A DNA stretch of 64,000 nucleotides from Oscarella lobularis (taxonomy: Eukaryota; Porifera; Homoscleromorpha; Homosclerophorida; Oscarellidae), in the NCBI RefSeq assembly GCF_947507565.1, contig NC_089175.1, positions 1,973,733 to 2,037,732 on the forward strand. Direction: 5' to 3'. Positions within the stretch are counted from its first letter, which is position 1; each line of letters begins with the position of its first letter. The notes under the pieces were generated by a model that saw nothing but the letters and a program-made list of their open reading frames with translations, was not told where the DNA came from and did not search any database. Positions 19,401 through 31,916 of this stretch are shown here, one piece after another. A program made the translations under genes and the position numbers.

Positions 19401-22400
19401 CTATTCGTTTCGATCGCGACGAAGGGAGGCGGCGGCGCGGCAGATGAATTCGAGTTCGTCGCGAAGCGTTTCGTGTCGATACGTCACGCGAATATCGGGA
19501 ACGTTCGTTTTGGCGACTTCGTTTCCCTTGGGACCGTCTAGATTGTAATCGTTTCCCAACCAGTACTGTTTTACCTAAACCGGAGGGGGGAAAATCGACA
19601 CTGAGACATTAGCGGCGTGGGAAGGATTTGTCTATTGTGTGAATGGCGTGGGAAAGGGCGTGACCGATTCGAAATATTTCCCAGTGTAATAAGATCTTAC
19701 CAGGTGCTCGAAGCCGGACATGAGAACGCTGTTTCTCGCGAGTTCGCACATGTCGCAGGGGCTTAGTTTCCACACTTGAGCGGCTATACTGTACTCTTCC
19801 ATAAGCGGTTCCTTAGGAAAAGATCAAACGAGGATATCCCTATTCATTAGCATACCTTCGTAAAATGAAACTGCAAAGGATCGTCGGTCGATATGGATAT
19901 GTGGAGACCGCGACTGAGAAATTGCGGCAAGGGATTGCGATGAATATCCAAGAAAAGAAGGTTATTACTCAGCGGCGACATGGCGACGCCGACTTGGGCG
20001 AGATAATAGAGGTACTGCATAGCAGGTGTCTAGCAAATTCAATTTAGCCCCCCAATGCGCGCGCATGACGCAATTTCTCACTTTTCGGAGCAGCAGACCG
20101 TGCGAGATGTTCTGGGCGAGCATGAACGCGGGTACGAGATGATGAGCGTGGCCCGCTTCGCCGCAATGCGGACGAAAAACAAACGTATTGAGATTCCTCT
20201 CCCTTCGCGCGTAAACGGAGACGAAATCACCCGAAGGGCTCCCCCCAGGCTAGCGAAACTCTTACTTCCTCAAGTGATTCAGCGTTGCCATATTGGCGTA
20301 CATGTAGTAGAGATAGTACGCGTAGGGAGGATTCGCCGTGGATGTCCACTGGTCCGGCGTTGGGGTTTCCTCTTGGAATGCGTTCGGTTCCGGTTTGCTT
20401 TCGTCGTCGACGCTATCCAAACCGATCACCTTCGAGAATAGAAAGGAGGAAAAAAAGGTACAGTAAAAGCGGAACTCGCAGACGCGCTTTCTCTAATGTG
20501 TGTAAAACAAATCAATAGGGTGTCTCTACAAATTGCGCCAAAGGCGGAGTTAAGTGCGAAGCCAGCGCGAGACTTCGTAGGGGGGATTTTCTAAGGTATG
20601 AAGAGTATGAATAAGGAAAGCGGGGGGGGGGGGGGGGGGGGGGGTTCGATGGAATACTTTCCTGCTCTAGACTTCCTATCGGTTTTACCTGCTGAAGGAA
20701 AGCGTGCAGATCCTTGTGGCTTTCCGGGTCAATTGTCGCCTCAAAAAGCGGCAGAAAGAGATTCTCCAGCATCTCCTGAAAACAGCCGAAGCCGTTTTTC
20801 CCACCCCTATACACGTTGCTGGAATGAGGAAAAAAATCGACGTTACGGTATCAGTTTCGTTTTCGGAAAATATCCTTTTACGCACTAGAGTCGCGGCACT
20901 TGAATGAGCCAGCGAACGTGATCGGAATAGACCTTATTCTTCGCCGCCCACGAGCCCAAGCGGTCCCACTCGTCACGCGAACGACCGTATACGGAAATAC
21001 GAAGTTCGGCCTTCTGATATTTGCTCTCTTCCAAATCCGACGCCACTTCCTAAGAACGGGGGGGAAACGTTCATCAAGTAGCCTACCAACGAGATTTTTC
21101 TATACCATTAGAAGTTCACCAAAGTAACGGCCATCAATGCGATTGGCTGTCTTGAGAAAGATTTCTCTAAGGCGGCTTTCACCTATCACAGGTACTCCAC
21201 AAATGATATACAGTAGATCTATTGTCTACCTATTGGATTGTACTTCAAATTGAATTTGTCAAATCGATGAAAAGTGCTACGATCCTAGCAAAAACTCTCT
21301 TACGCCTAAAAGGAGAATTTTTCCGGGTAATCAATCATACAGCGTGGACGTCCAACGAGTCGACATTCAATTCGTAAGCGCTAAGGCCAAGAGTGTTAAA
21401 CACCTTAATAGAAAATAGAAAGAATCAATAATATTAATTAAGCTGCTTATTGATCCATGGATACCTACCTCTCTGAGGGTCAGCTCTTTGCCATCTCTAA
21501 GAAGCACTATCTTGTCGCCGTCCACTTTTATTTTCTTCTTGATGAATCGTAGGAGATGTTTCTGGTTCATGCAAGAGGAGGCGTGGACGTGCGTATCAAC
21601 CTAAAGATCATCCATACACGTATGTACTGTTGTACGTCTTTATGAGACTGACCTTTCTAACGTTGTAGAAATCTCTATGAGGCACGGTCTTCTGTTCCTG
21701 CAGTTCCTTGTGCTCGTTCAATATTCGATGCAGGCTATACTTCGACTCGAGGTAGCTGAGTCTTTGAAAACAAAACGATTTCCTAAAATGAATAATTTTA
21801 GAACAAGTCACAACAAAGGCCAATAGTTTTCGCTTTCTCTCACAGGGGCCCTTTTACGGACATATGAAGAAGAAATTCCATGTCGGATGAAAATTCACTC
21901 AGAGAAAAGGCCGGCGTTCCGGACCACGGTCTCTCATTGAGCAGATCGTCCTCGTTTTCAAAAACGTGAACGACGCCTTGTTTCATGGAGACGCGATAGC
22001 CACAGCTGCCGCGACGAGGCGGATTCCACGGATCATAGGGAGCAGAAGGAGAAGGTGTCTTTCCTTTAATAAAATCATTTATTTATTTATTTATTATTTA
22101 GGTGTACAATCACCATCGTAATCTGGCTCGAACTTCTTCACAATTTCAATTTCTTTTTCTCCGTTGTGCAACTCCTTCGTGCTCAACGGACAGAAGTCCT
22201 GAAGACTCCACTTCATGTACTTCTCCCGCATCCTCAAAGCGGCAACCAAGTCCTCGCACAACTCCCCGTCAAACGCCTCCTATAAAGAACGTACCCCGCC
22301 ACGCCCACTGTCACCACACCTCCAAATGCGAAAAAGACACAAAATCCTCACGTGAGTATCGTTGTCGCTCACAACGCGAACCCGATCGTAAGGAACTGAA

Positions 22401-22690
22401 CTCATATCGAACTGGCCCGTCCCCTTTCGTGCGCGAAATTCGTCCATCGGCGTCCCTTCGCGCCCCTTCTCGTCGCCCGTCAGCGACAACGATCCGACGA
22501 GCGTCGGCTCCGGAACGACGACGCGACCGATCACCGCGTCCGGTTCGTATGCCATTTGTTCGTCGACGACGACGCTCGCGTCGTAGCGCGACGAATCCTT
22601 CGCCGTCGGCGAGGCAAACCTCGACGGGCTAAGTGCTCGCGACGTCGGCGGCGGATTTACGCGCAACGGGGATGGCAGGGACTCGGCCAT
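19401..22690 (-). CDS. AMPD: AMP deaminase
   Basis: Hydrolyses AMP to IMP and ammonia in the cytosolic purine nucleotide cycle. Fifteen exons: 22690-22352, 22279-22114, 22063-21844, 21782-21653, 21600-21469, 21403-21341, 21284-21230, 21182-21106, 21049-20886, 20818-20689, 20429-20266, 20202-20082, 20029-19856, 19811-19701 and 19574-19401. They sum to 739 residues, close to animal AMPD2/3. The metal-binding HxH lies in [19 protein letters not shown]. Other signatures are [49 protein letters not shown] and the catalytic [21 protein letters not shown]. The first 110 residues are the variable regulatory extension. Most introns are 40-75 bp; the one at 20430-20688 is longer and holds a 23-G run. 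Confidence 0.93.
20622..20644 (+). repeat. Run of 23 G in an AMP deaminase intron
   Basis: An uninterrupted guanine homopolymer on the plus strand (cytosine on the transcribed sense), flanked by GGAAAGC and TTCGATGG, within the intron 20430-20688. It is a polypyrimidine tract about 190 bases upstream of the 3' splice site. Confidence 0.9.
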
Positions 22691-23087
22691 CTCTCACTCT
22701 GCTGCACGCTCTTCGATGTCTTTGCCGCTAATGACGTCACTATTTACGTCACTTCGCGACTTGCGAATGCACATGCAATGCGTTTCCTATTGTTTAGAAC
22801 TGCGCCGTAATGAGATTATAGGACTCCCAGTCGCCATTGTTGTGACAAAGGAAAACGTCAGCGCTACATCGGCCAACGCCCAGCGAATTAGAAACGCCGG
22901 AAGAATTGAAGAGCGTAATCGTTTTTGAACTAGCGTGCCACGCGTCGGGCGCGCCCGTTCTCTACAGCAAACACAACGTACAATCAGTCCGTCACGTGTC
23001 TATTTTCTCTTAGGGATAACAAACAACGACTAGTAGAACCCCGCGCGCAAATATTCTGCCAAGCTCTCCGCCCTCGTCTTTCAATTC
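22691..23087. other. Intergenic: AMPD promoter side and U2AF35 3' flank
   Basis: Both genes run on the minus strand. This stretch contains the presumed promoter of AMPD and the 3' UTR of the U2AF35 gene. No additional coding feature is visible. Confidence 0.55.
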
Positions 23088-23203
23088 TCAATAGTTACCA
23101 TACGTCTTGTCTCCCCATTCGTTTCTCCTAATAGGAGAGCGCGATCGATTGCCTTCGCCACCGTCCGGGCCGCCGCCCGGACCTCCGCCGCCGCCACCGC
23201 GTC

Positions 23204-23236
<33 letters not shown>

Positions 23237-24275
23237 GACGACGTCCCCAACGCGGCGGCCGATTCCCAAATAATTTTTTTCTGTGAAATCATATTATCGG
23301 AAAAGTGAATGTGTCGATCACAGGTGCAACCAACGTACTCGAGATCTTTCGTCACTGGCTTCAAATGCATGAAATTGCAGAATCCACCTCGAGTGCATTC
23401 TCCCATTTCGTATTGACGACAGCAAGCCTCTCTAAAATCAAAGTTGGAGATAAATGATACTAGTAATTTCGCTCCCACCTAAAGTCAGTCACTGGTGATA
23501 GTTCGGCATGTATGGGCCTGCCTAATATTTTTTTAAAATCAGGTCTAAATATCAATAGTCTTTTCTCTCTCTCTCGTACCTCCAAACCATCTGTTATTCA
23601 ATTCAGTGACCGCCTTTTCGGCGTCTTCTTCATGTCGAAACTAATCCGCAGTATCACCCCCAAATATAAATAAATAATAGTCATTATTTTTATTACTTTG
23701 ACGTAGACGTTTCCAGTCAGATGATCTCCGAGATTATCGCAAACATTCATTTCTTCAATCGATCCGTACTTCTCGTCCAACTCGAGAAAAACGTCCTACA
23801 AGAATATAGACACCTTTCCCTGATATCATTTCTATGACGTCACCTCGAAAAAATTGTCATAATGTTCTTGGAGCTCTGCGTCCGACATACTACACGCTAG
23901 AACTCTCTATAAGTAGTTATTTCTCTATATTTCGGTTTTCTAACTTAGTGACGGGTCCATTGTCGTAGCGTTTCGCGGATTTTGATACAAATTCGGCATC
24001 ACAATCGTCTGCGAACCCGTATGTCGTTTGTAGCTACTCTACGAGAGATCGAACGTACTTGACTGAATGTCGGTTTGTTGTGAATGCGACTGCATCGGTC
24101 GCCGTGGCGACAGGCGCCGATTTTGAAGTAGAACGAGCAGTTGACCCTAAAGGGGCCTCGATTTTATGAATCCGTATCGAATGGACGAGGCTTAGTGCGC
24201 GAAGTCGTTCGGCACACTTTTCAGAACCTACTTGTCTTTCTCGGTGCCGAAAATCGAAGCCAAATATTCGGCCAT
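23088..24275 (-). CDS. U2AF1: Splicing factor U2AF small subunit (U2AF35)
   Basis: Recognises the AG of the 3' splice site as heterodimer partner of U2AF65 in the nucleus. Nine exons: 24275-24232, 24146-24059, 24008-23953, 23889-23844, 23795-23697, 23640-23580, 23521-23479, 23431-23339 and 23280-23088. They sum to 240 residues, the same as human U2AF1. It starts [15 protein letters not shown]. The first CCCH finger reads [16 protein letters not shown]. The UHM/RRM has [21 protein letters not shown] and [22 protein letters not shown]. The second finger is [18 protein letters not shown]. The C-terminus is a glycine run encoded by GGC repeats plus a short RSRSP, in place of the long RS domain. 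It matters in this genome because introns of 35-60 bp leave little room for a branch point and polypyrimidine tract. Confidence 0.95.
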
Positions 24276-24366
24276 GACGACACCCGTATGCACGATGCTG
24301 TACCCGGATATGGCAAGCCCACACAGATTAAATGATATATATATATACAACGACGAGAGTTCAACT

Positions 24367-25850
24367 CTACAAATGCCTCATTTTGTTCCTTCTAGTCTCA
24401 ATTTTTCTCCTAATCTCCAATCTGTCGTTATCTTTCATCTTATAACTGAACAGCTGTCGAATTTCTGAATTCATCAGCTCTGACCAATACCTCTTTCCAT
24501 CCTCCAAATCAACGTAGATCAGATCGAATTTTTCTGGCGGCAAGCCAACCACTTCCTCAGCAATTTCCCTCTTCAACTGGGCAGCAGTCAGTTTCAAACT
24601 GACTCTCTTTTCAAATGGCTCCAAATCCTCATAGACTACCCAAAGTGTAACATGCGTTGCTGGTGTCATATCAACGTTAGCTAGAGGAGAAGTAGTCCCG
24701 TGCATCTTGACAAGACTCTTATAGATAAACGGCTGCGCATCTAACGGTTCCTCAGAAAAGAAGCGAATGAATTGACGCACCGATTCTTCGCGTTCATCTT
24801 CAGTAATCTACAACACGTCATCTTTATAAATCAATTTATTTATTTATTTATCGATTACTTACAGGACTGCCATTGAGTCGTGCTATATTGGGAAGAGCAG
24901 CTATTATGAGATGACGTCTCTTGTCTTCTTCGTGCCTTTCCGTCAGTGGAATTCCCTGCAATTTGACGTCATTTAGTGACGTGAATTCTCCCAATGCTTC
25001 AATGGCTCGCCAATCATTAATCGCACAGTGCGATATACTGAGAGTTTGGAGCTGCTGGAATGTATGCGGGGTTACGTGGTCAACGGGCACGTGATGAGCG
25101 ACGAGAATTTCCAATTGAGGAAAGAAATTCCCCAGATTATTTATATCGACCAAAGGGTTTTCATTCATGTGCAGCCGCTTCACTTGGGGAAACTCTCCTT
25201 CCAATTCAATCACGTTGTACCCATTCATGCTAATATGAAGCTCTTGAAGTCTAAAAAATCCATAAATAATTACACAATTAAATAATTTTCACGTCACCCT
25301 TCTAGTACGCTAAGAAGTGTGTCCAAGGCTTTCAATTGGACGTTCGTTTTGTTCAATATCAACGTGCGCAATTCCGAATGAACTCGAGGCGTCGTCGACT
25401 CCGGCGGATCGTCGTCGAGCGGATTATCCGTCAAGTTGAGAAAGCCGAGTCGGGGAAACGCCGTAAAAATACCGAAAACCTAAATCAACTCCATAAGCCC
25501 CTGATCGATCGATCCCAGCCCCCTGCCCGACTTCTTGCCAGTCAGAAAACGCATTACAGGCGAGATCGAGCTCGGAAACGCTTTGGCAGTTCGTTTGGAG
25601 CCACGGAACGTCGCCCAGAGTCGCGATACGTTGCCTGTTCAGCGTTATGACACGCAGAAATCGAAGCGACGTTCCTATTTGCACGTTCCAATGCACTGCA
25701 CGGGTCGATAGTAGTCTCACCTCGTGCCGGGCAGCGAATGATTATCGCCACTGATTGTCCTTCGTCGTTTACGTCCTCTGTTTCCTCGTCTTCGCCGTAT
25801 TTTGAGCGTATTGCTCTGGACAAGCTTGCTCTCTCGTCTGCCAAGGCCAT
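24367..25850 (-). CDS. TBCEL: Tubulin-specific chaperone cofactor E-like protein
   Basis: TBCEL destabilises tubulin and is related to cofactor E but lacks the CAP-Gly domain. Five exons: 25850-25721, 25674-25532, 25479-25298, 25250-24863 and 24807-24367, giving 427 residues (human TBCEL is of similar size). No CAP-Gly is present. Leucine-rich repeats run through LDLACNAFSDWQEVFGIFTAFPRLGFLNLTDNPL and ISHCAINDWRAIEALGEF to GIPLTERHEEDKRRHLIIAALPNIARLNGSPI. A C-terminal ubiquitin-like domain follows (FEKRVSLKLTAAQLKREIAEEVVGLPPEKFDLIYVD). Cytosolic. An in-frame ATG 51 bases upstream (25901) could extend the start. It is the second tubulin-folding-pathway gene in the window, with TBCC. Confidence 0.88.
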
Positions 25851-26029
25851 TTTTTGCAGTCGTTGTGGAGTTGCAGCGTCTCTATTTACATCGCACAACA
25901 ATGACGTCGTTTTGCCTCCTCATCAGTAAGACCCGTATAAGAAGGCTCTTTGTTCGTCTCCGCGCTGAGACAATCGTGATCCTTCGTGATCCTGATCCAA
26001 TCGTCCAATCTCGACGACTTGCGCTACCT

Positions 26030-26115
26030 AACCAATGGAAGAAGCTTCTTATCGAAGCGTTTTTGCCGCAGAAGAACCAAGCAACGTTCCTCGCGGTGCC
26101 GAAGAGGAAAGAAAA
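26030..26115 (+). pseudogene. CARD exon remnant next to unit 1
   Basis: The text from ACCAATGGAAGAAGCTTCTT through ACGTTCCTCGCGGTGCCGAAG aligns with the CARD exons of the gene cluster near 49600 and 57830 (CARD text KKLLIEILP-x-K-x-TFL). Here it translates as KKLLIEAFLPQKNQATFLAVPKR, with the central GxxAY portion deleted and no splice or start context. It is a decayed death-fold fragment on the strand opposite the giant secreted gene. Confidence 0.6.
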
Positions 26116-26259
26116 GGCCAAGACGCTTCTCGTCGATCCGATCCTCGGTCGTTCGCTCGCGACGATCAGTTTATCCATCAGCCCTATGCATTCTACTCAC
26201 GCGTACTCCACAGGCATACACATAAACGGGGTGTCTACATGCAGAAAATCTTGATGTTT

Positions 26260-29200
26260 TCAATTTCTTTCAGCTCCTCCAGAAGAACGCTTGAAATCTG
26301 CTTCGCTTTGAACACCGTCTGCCGTATCATCGTCAAAAGATTCTAAAATCTCCCTCTTAGGAAGTTCGAGTAGCAATTCTCCTGTATATCATACCAATTC
26401 GATTTTGTCAATGCTCTCCAGAAGATCTAGAGCCGATGCGTGTCTCGCATCACTCGGAGTAATGTCTCTGTAGGGCTTAGATAATTCCTCGCACAGTCTC
26501 TCAATGTATACACCGAGTTCCAATCCCGTCTTCTTCTTGATTCCATTGCCGTATTTCATAAGCAGACTACGTATAGCGGCCGAATTTTGCTCGGTCAGGC
26601 GTTCTTTCACGGTCTTTTCCAAATTATCAATTCCTAATAATTAATTAATTAAATAATTAAACGAAGCCTTGTAGCATTTTCCATACCTTTTCCGACATCT
26701 TCGACAACGACTTTGTTGACTTTTTCTGCAGTCGTATTCCTTGTGAACTCTTCGATCTCTTCGTTCGTCAAAGCGTCGGGTTTCTTGCTCACGTCGTCTA
26801 ATTTCGCCTGCTCGTACTCTTCCGTCTTCAGTGCTTCGAGTTTTTGACGAGCTTCGCCAGCATCTGCTTCGGCTTTTTCTTCTGCTTTCGTCACGTTTTG
26901 AAAACCGGAATCCAGGACCGTTTTCGTCTCTCCGTACAACTTGACTGATTGGGACCAACCGGCGTAGACCGTTTCGATGGCTTTAGGAATTTCCAAAACA
27001 AGGTTTTTCAAGTGACCGAAATGCTGACACCTTTTCTCGTCCGTGTCTATAGAAATCAGCAACGTGTTTTATAATTACCTCTGTAAGTGTACAAAACTAC
27101 CCATACCTAGAGTGGACGGCAAAGCGAGATCTATGACTTGAATGTCGTCGTCTGAGTTCTCGTCCGGAATCACAGGAGCAGAGTTCGCCAATTGGACTTG
27201 TTCATTAAAATATTTTAGATGGTCTTCTATTTCCTGAACAGTTAGCTGCTCTTCGTTGTTAGCGTCAGCATTTCTTTTCGAAAAGCTCGTAGACGTCGCA
27301 ATCGATTTTGCTCTTATCGGGCGTCGCTTCTGAACAGACATTCCGGGCCTGTAGACGTACAGTTCAGGAAGATAATGACGTCGGCTATAGTCGGGAAGCG
27401 AACGACGAATTTGTTCGGTGACTTCACGACGTTTTCTTCCAGATATTCCGGGAAATACCGCATCGGCCAAGTCCAAAGCCATGTCTTTAACGCTTTTCAG
27501 TCGCAATTCGAACTTCAGTTCCACGTCGTGTTTACCGAGAAACGACACGACGATCGCTCCTTTGAAATGGCCCGCAGTCACGAGCCCAATTTTCACGTCA
27601 AATTCGATCTTCTTGATATTTATAATACCACCGAGTCCTAAATTGACTATAAATTTTGCCGCTTCGGCTCCAATTTTGACCGCAATTTTCGCCGCTTCCA
27701 AGACGCCAATGGCCACGTCTAGAGTCCACCTGCTGCCATCGACGATCTTTTCTGCGAGCCACAGAGCTGCATAGGCGATTCCTCGCAGAGCCTTGCAGGC
27801 GAGATTTGCCGCTTCGCAAATCAAATTGGGAGCTCGCCAACAGCAGCTGTTCCAACCCGGACATCCTATGCACGAACCCCACCATCTCGTGCAGCACGAA
27901 TTCCAAGACGGGCACCCAACGCAAACTAAGATAAAGAAATAAATAAGTTTAACGTATAAGCGATTGTTACGCTTACCCCTTCCGCAATGCTTAATTGTGC
28001 ACAAACTATTCACGTTGTTTCTTTTCGCTCGGAGATCCGCAACCGCGGCGTCAAACTTTGACTCCGCAGCTCGCACTTTCGCTTGGGCTTTGCTGATTTC
28101 TGCTGTGGCTTTTTTTGCAGCTTCATCAATGACAGCGAGAACTTTTCGACGAATTTCGTCCATCCACGCCGTCGAAAGGAGCCCGTACACTTGAAACGAC
28201 GCTTCTTCAAGAGACCCGTAGGGAGCGTGAACTCGCAAGAGCGCATCGAATAGGAAAAATCGCCCGCGAATCCAAAACACGAATTGCGTGTTTGTGATTT
28301 GCAAAAATATCTCGCGCTCAATCATACCCCAGAACAAACTCACGTACCCTTGGGCGGTGACGTTCACCTTCGGGAGTGGAAACGCCTGAATATCGGCGAC
28401 CAATATAGGACCGCTGCTCTTGTCGCTCCTCGACTTGTAGAGTTTGAGGAGACCGCCAGCCAAATTGAGAGGAGTCATGCGAATGTCGATCTTGATGCCG
28501 CGCGGAAGTCCGATGTCTATATAAGCGGAGAGTTGAAAACCGAGTATATCGATTGTTCCGTTGAGAACGAAGCCTTGAGGAATGACGATGCCCGACGGAA
28601 CGAGTTCTCGAGCATCGAGAGAAAACGACACCTCGAGGCCTTTGGGAAGTCCACTGTCTCTCAAGCACGTGGGCAAAGTCAGGTCGATCTCGAATGCTTC
28701 TAGCACGGCGCCCAATGTAAGTTTATTAATCGAACCGTAGAAGTAGTTGCGTCTCGGCATTAGCGGATCGATGCCGAGGTAAACTTTGGCGATGATTTCT
28801 TTACCGCTGTCTATTTTTCCCACGCGCACTTCGCCGCCCACTTCGATGCCGGCGAGCGGCACGCCCGGTTTGAGCGCGACCGAGAGAATGGCATTGCCGA
28901 AAGCGAGAAAATTAATACCAAAAGCTCGTTTCCATATACCCTTCATAATCATTGACAGCTCCAGTCCCTGGAGGCCAAATCGCACGGCGCCAGTGAAGGA
29001 TATGGGAGGATTCGTCAGCGCTAGCTCGGCTCGTATTCCAACGTACGTTTCGACGCCAAATGCAAACTCTAACGCCGCTTCGCTCAGAATTAGACCGTCG
29101 CCCAATCGTATGTTGTTCACACCGGCGCTGATAAGAATTTGTTTGAGCGACGTGATGGTTGTTGTGATTTGCAGGCTGGCGTCACTACCGAGCGCTCCTT

Positions 29201-31226
29201 TGGCGAAGTCGCAGAACGCATCTCCTTGACAGTCGTCGGGAAACGTAAATACGGCAACAAATGATAGTCCGCGTTGAATAGGAATTCGGCTCAGCGTTTC
29301 GCCGCTCAGAGTAACTCCGTCCATCGTCTTCGACGATATCACTACGGCGACCTTGAGCGATCTGTCGAGCAAAGATAGCGCTTTGACATTTTTCTTAGTC
29401 AACTTCTCTATGACATCAGCGAATCCAATATTGCCCAACTCAATGCCGACAGCCATGGCAGCCTTTCCAGTTTGTTTGCTTACGACCAAGTTGACTGTAG
29501 CTCCAGCCCAACCGGCGATCTGAGGAGTGCCGGCCAGTTTGAATTGAAAGCCCTTGGCACCGGTTCCGACCGGAATTTCAAATGACGGTCGGAGAATGGA
29601 GAAGTCAGCCATTGAGGCTGATTGCAGAACGGAGGAGAGTTCATCGGGTAAGAAGTCGGCGTCCATTTTCTGCAGAATCGCAGCGACATTGAGATCGTTA
29701 CCTTCGCCCGATAGTATGAAGCCTTTGGCCGTGCGTTTGTCTCGATTGGGTGCCGCAGGCGAAATGGGAGCTAACGCCGCCGGCTGTATGGTCACGGGAA
29801 AATCGGCCGAGCCGAACTGCCAGAAACCGTCGGCTTTGAAGACGGTTTTTCTCGGTTTGGAAAGCGTTATGTTGATGAGAATGGACGGGTTCAAAATTGT
29901 CGCTATACCCGGAATGATTTCTAACGAGTCTCCGAATTTCAGTTCGATTGCGAGCGTCTTTATCTTCTTCGCTATCGTCAGCTGGAAGCCATACAACTGA
30001 ACGTCGAGCAAGTCCGAAACACCGGGCGGAAGATCGAGTTCGTCGACGTCGAAGTCGGGTATAATTGCAGTCAATAAATTTGAAAGCTTCAACGCAGCGC
30101 CTGGGTCGACGAAAGAGAACTGTAAGCCGCCAGGACCGATGCTGACGGAGAAGACGACAGCTGGTTTATCCGGTATGATAGGTATGGCAGCGATTAGAGT
30201 GACCCCTTTGTTGATGGGACGCACTTGCGTCAGTATCCCATCGAGAACCTCAGGAAGAAAGTTGGGGGTCAGACTTCCTGTTGATATAATGAGACCTGTT
30301 TCCGGAACGGTGAGAGAGCCAATGAGAGGCACGTCAGTGACGTCCAACCCGGATATTTTCTTAATCAGACCGGCGAGCGAGAACGACGGCAAATTGATTG
30401 CAATTGTGACGGCAGTTCTCGCGTTCTGAAGAGCCGTCTTCTTGTATCGCGTCACGAGGAGATGACATCGAAAGCTACCCCAACCGGTTATCGTCGGATT
30501 TCCAGACAGTCCGATGGCAAAGCCGTCGACGCCGTACGTTCCAACGAATCGGGAGTTCTGCAGACTGAAGCGATCGAGTCCGGCTTCCCGAAGGGGCCCC
30601 TCCATCTCTGCAGGAAGTAGGGCTTCGCCGAGAAGTCTTATCAGTTCGCCGACGGGGATTTCGCCATTGTTTGGAATACCGCGAAAGTAAAATTGATCAC
30701 CCTGCTGGCTTATTTTGAAGTCGAAGTTGATGTCGCCGACTTGCCATACGCCAGCGAGAGCGAAACCTCGTATAGAGAATTTGTCGTTGAGCGCCTGCAC
30801 CTCGGGGCTGAGCTCCATCGTCACGACGACGGTGACGTCGCTCAGAAGAAGAAAATCGGGCACGAGCGTTAACGTCGGAAACTCTCGCGTTCCGACGGAC
30901 CACTCGTTTCGCTCGGTATCTAGCGAGAAATTCGCGATTTTAAAATTGAACGGATTATCGACGTTTGACGAGCTGATTCCGAGCGACCGATAGACGCTGG
31001 GCAGCATGAGCTCGACTAGACCGAGCACGCGAAGATCGCTTTGTTCGGCGACGACGCCGAGCATGACATTGCCTCTCATGTATATCTGAACGTTATCGCC
31101 GTTCAACGTGTCAAAACCGCTGCCGTACGTATTTGCCATTTGTCCCAACACGCCTGGATCGCCGAGAAAGTTGCATTGTCCTTTGTGTAACAGCAGGACG
31201 ACGAAGAAGCCGATTAGCTGCAGCAT
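26260..31226 (-). CDS. Giant secreted protein of unknown family, copy 1 (intact)
   Basis: Five exons: 31226-27977 (one very long exon), 27925-27107, 27046-26687, 26633-26395 and about 26355-26260, giving about 1587 residues. A signal peptide (MLQLIGFFVVLLLHKGQC) precedes roughly 1050 residues of repetitive, beta-rich, low-cysteine sequence in which an LS/FxLxGxPxIxGW motif recurs (GLSGNPTITGW, KLAGTPQIAGW), so at least two large homologous modules are stacked. A cysteine-rich hinge follows (CVGCPSWNSCC, then CIGCPGWNSCC). A helical region, a dibasic GRKRREV furin-like site and an acidic, lysine-rich coiled-coil C-terminus end it. No transmembrane segment or known enzyme motif. The intron at 27926-27976 is 51 bp and open in frame. 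I recognise no family. It is transcribed away from the pseudo-trypsin/DNase I-like gene across about 690 bases. Confidence 0.75.
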
Positions 31227-31916
31227 CTTGTGACCTTCTCGATCTTATGCTGGACGTCGACTGGTTTTGCTTGGGACATGTCTGTGTCACTTATTTGCGA
31301 GGCGGAAACCTCTTCAGTGTTGCTATTTGATCGTCCTTTACGTGGGCTGATTCAATTTGCAATTACGATGTGAGTGCATGAAGCCAGCGGACAGATTGTC
31401 GCTTTGACGCCCTGAAACCGACCACTAATCCACCTTTACGCCCTTTCCTGGAACTAGAACTTATCACAATGATTTGGGGTGTTCTTTACAAATTTGCCCT
31501 GTTAGTTTTACGCGCATTTGCATGGAACCGGAAATAGCGCAGACTTCAGAAGGGCGTTGGTGGTCGCCAGCTTGTATTTTCTGCATAACAAACTGATAAG
31601 ACTTTTGCTCACTCTGGATTTGTCAACAACTGGAAAGAGTCGCTTTTCTATACAACTTGACGTGACGTTCAACAATTTTTTGTACGAGGACCTACTCCAC
31701 TGCTTTCACCTTACACGTGCCACTGCGTGGGATCAGGGATGCATTCCTCGAGGGGCTTCCGAACGGACGCCGTCTGTCACTGATTCTTGGCTTCTAAGTC
31801 TTTATTGTTCTTGCAGCAAAAAGGTCACACATATATTATAATGTAATTTGGACAGTTCAAGACGCCCAACTTTGTCAGACTCTCTCCAGTGCACTCGGAG
31901 CTGCAATCCGAACAAG
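31227..31916. promoter_or_regulatory. Divergent promoter region of the unit 1 gene pair
   Basis: About 690 bases separate the starts of the giant secreted gene (minus) and the pseudo-trypsin/DNase I-like gene (plus). Blocks are conserved with 40276-40956, for example TATACAACTTGACGTGACGT / TATATAACTTGACGTGACGT near 31655 and 40692 (a CRE-like TGACGT) and the text GCGTGGGAT near 31725 and 40760. No coding frame is supported. Confidence 0.6.

Noticed and set aside
24034-24324. Minus-strand 96-residue frame over the start of U2AF35
   Set aside because: Wrong frame; the real first exons (24275-24232 and 24146-24059) give [15 protein letters not shown] and the CCCH finger.
28284-28703. Plus-strand frames of 100-250 residues inside the giant secreted genes (also 37008-37742)
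   Set aside because: Shadows opposite a long open exon; present in both copies only because the exon itself is conserved.
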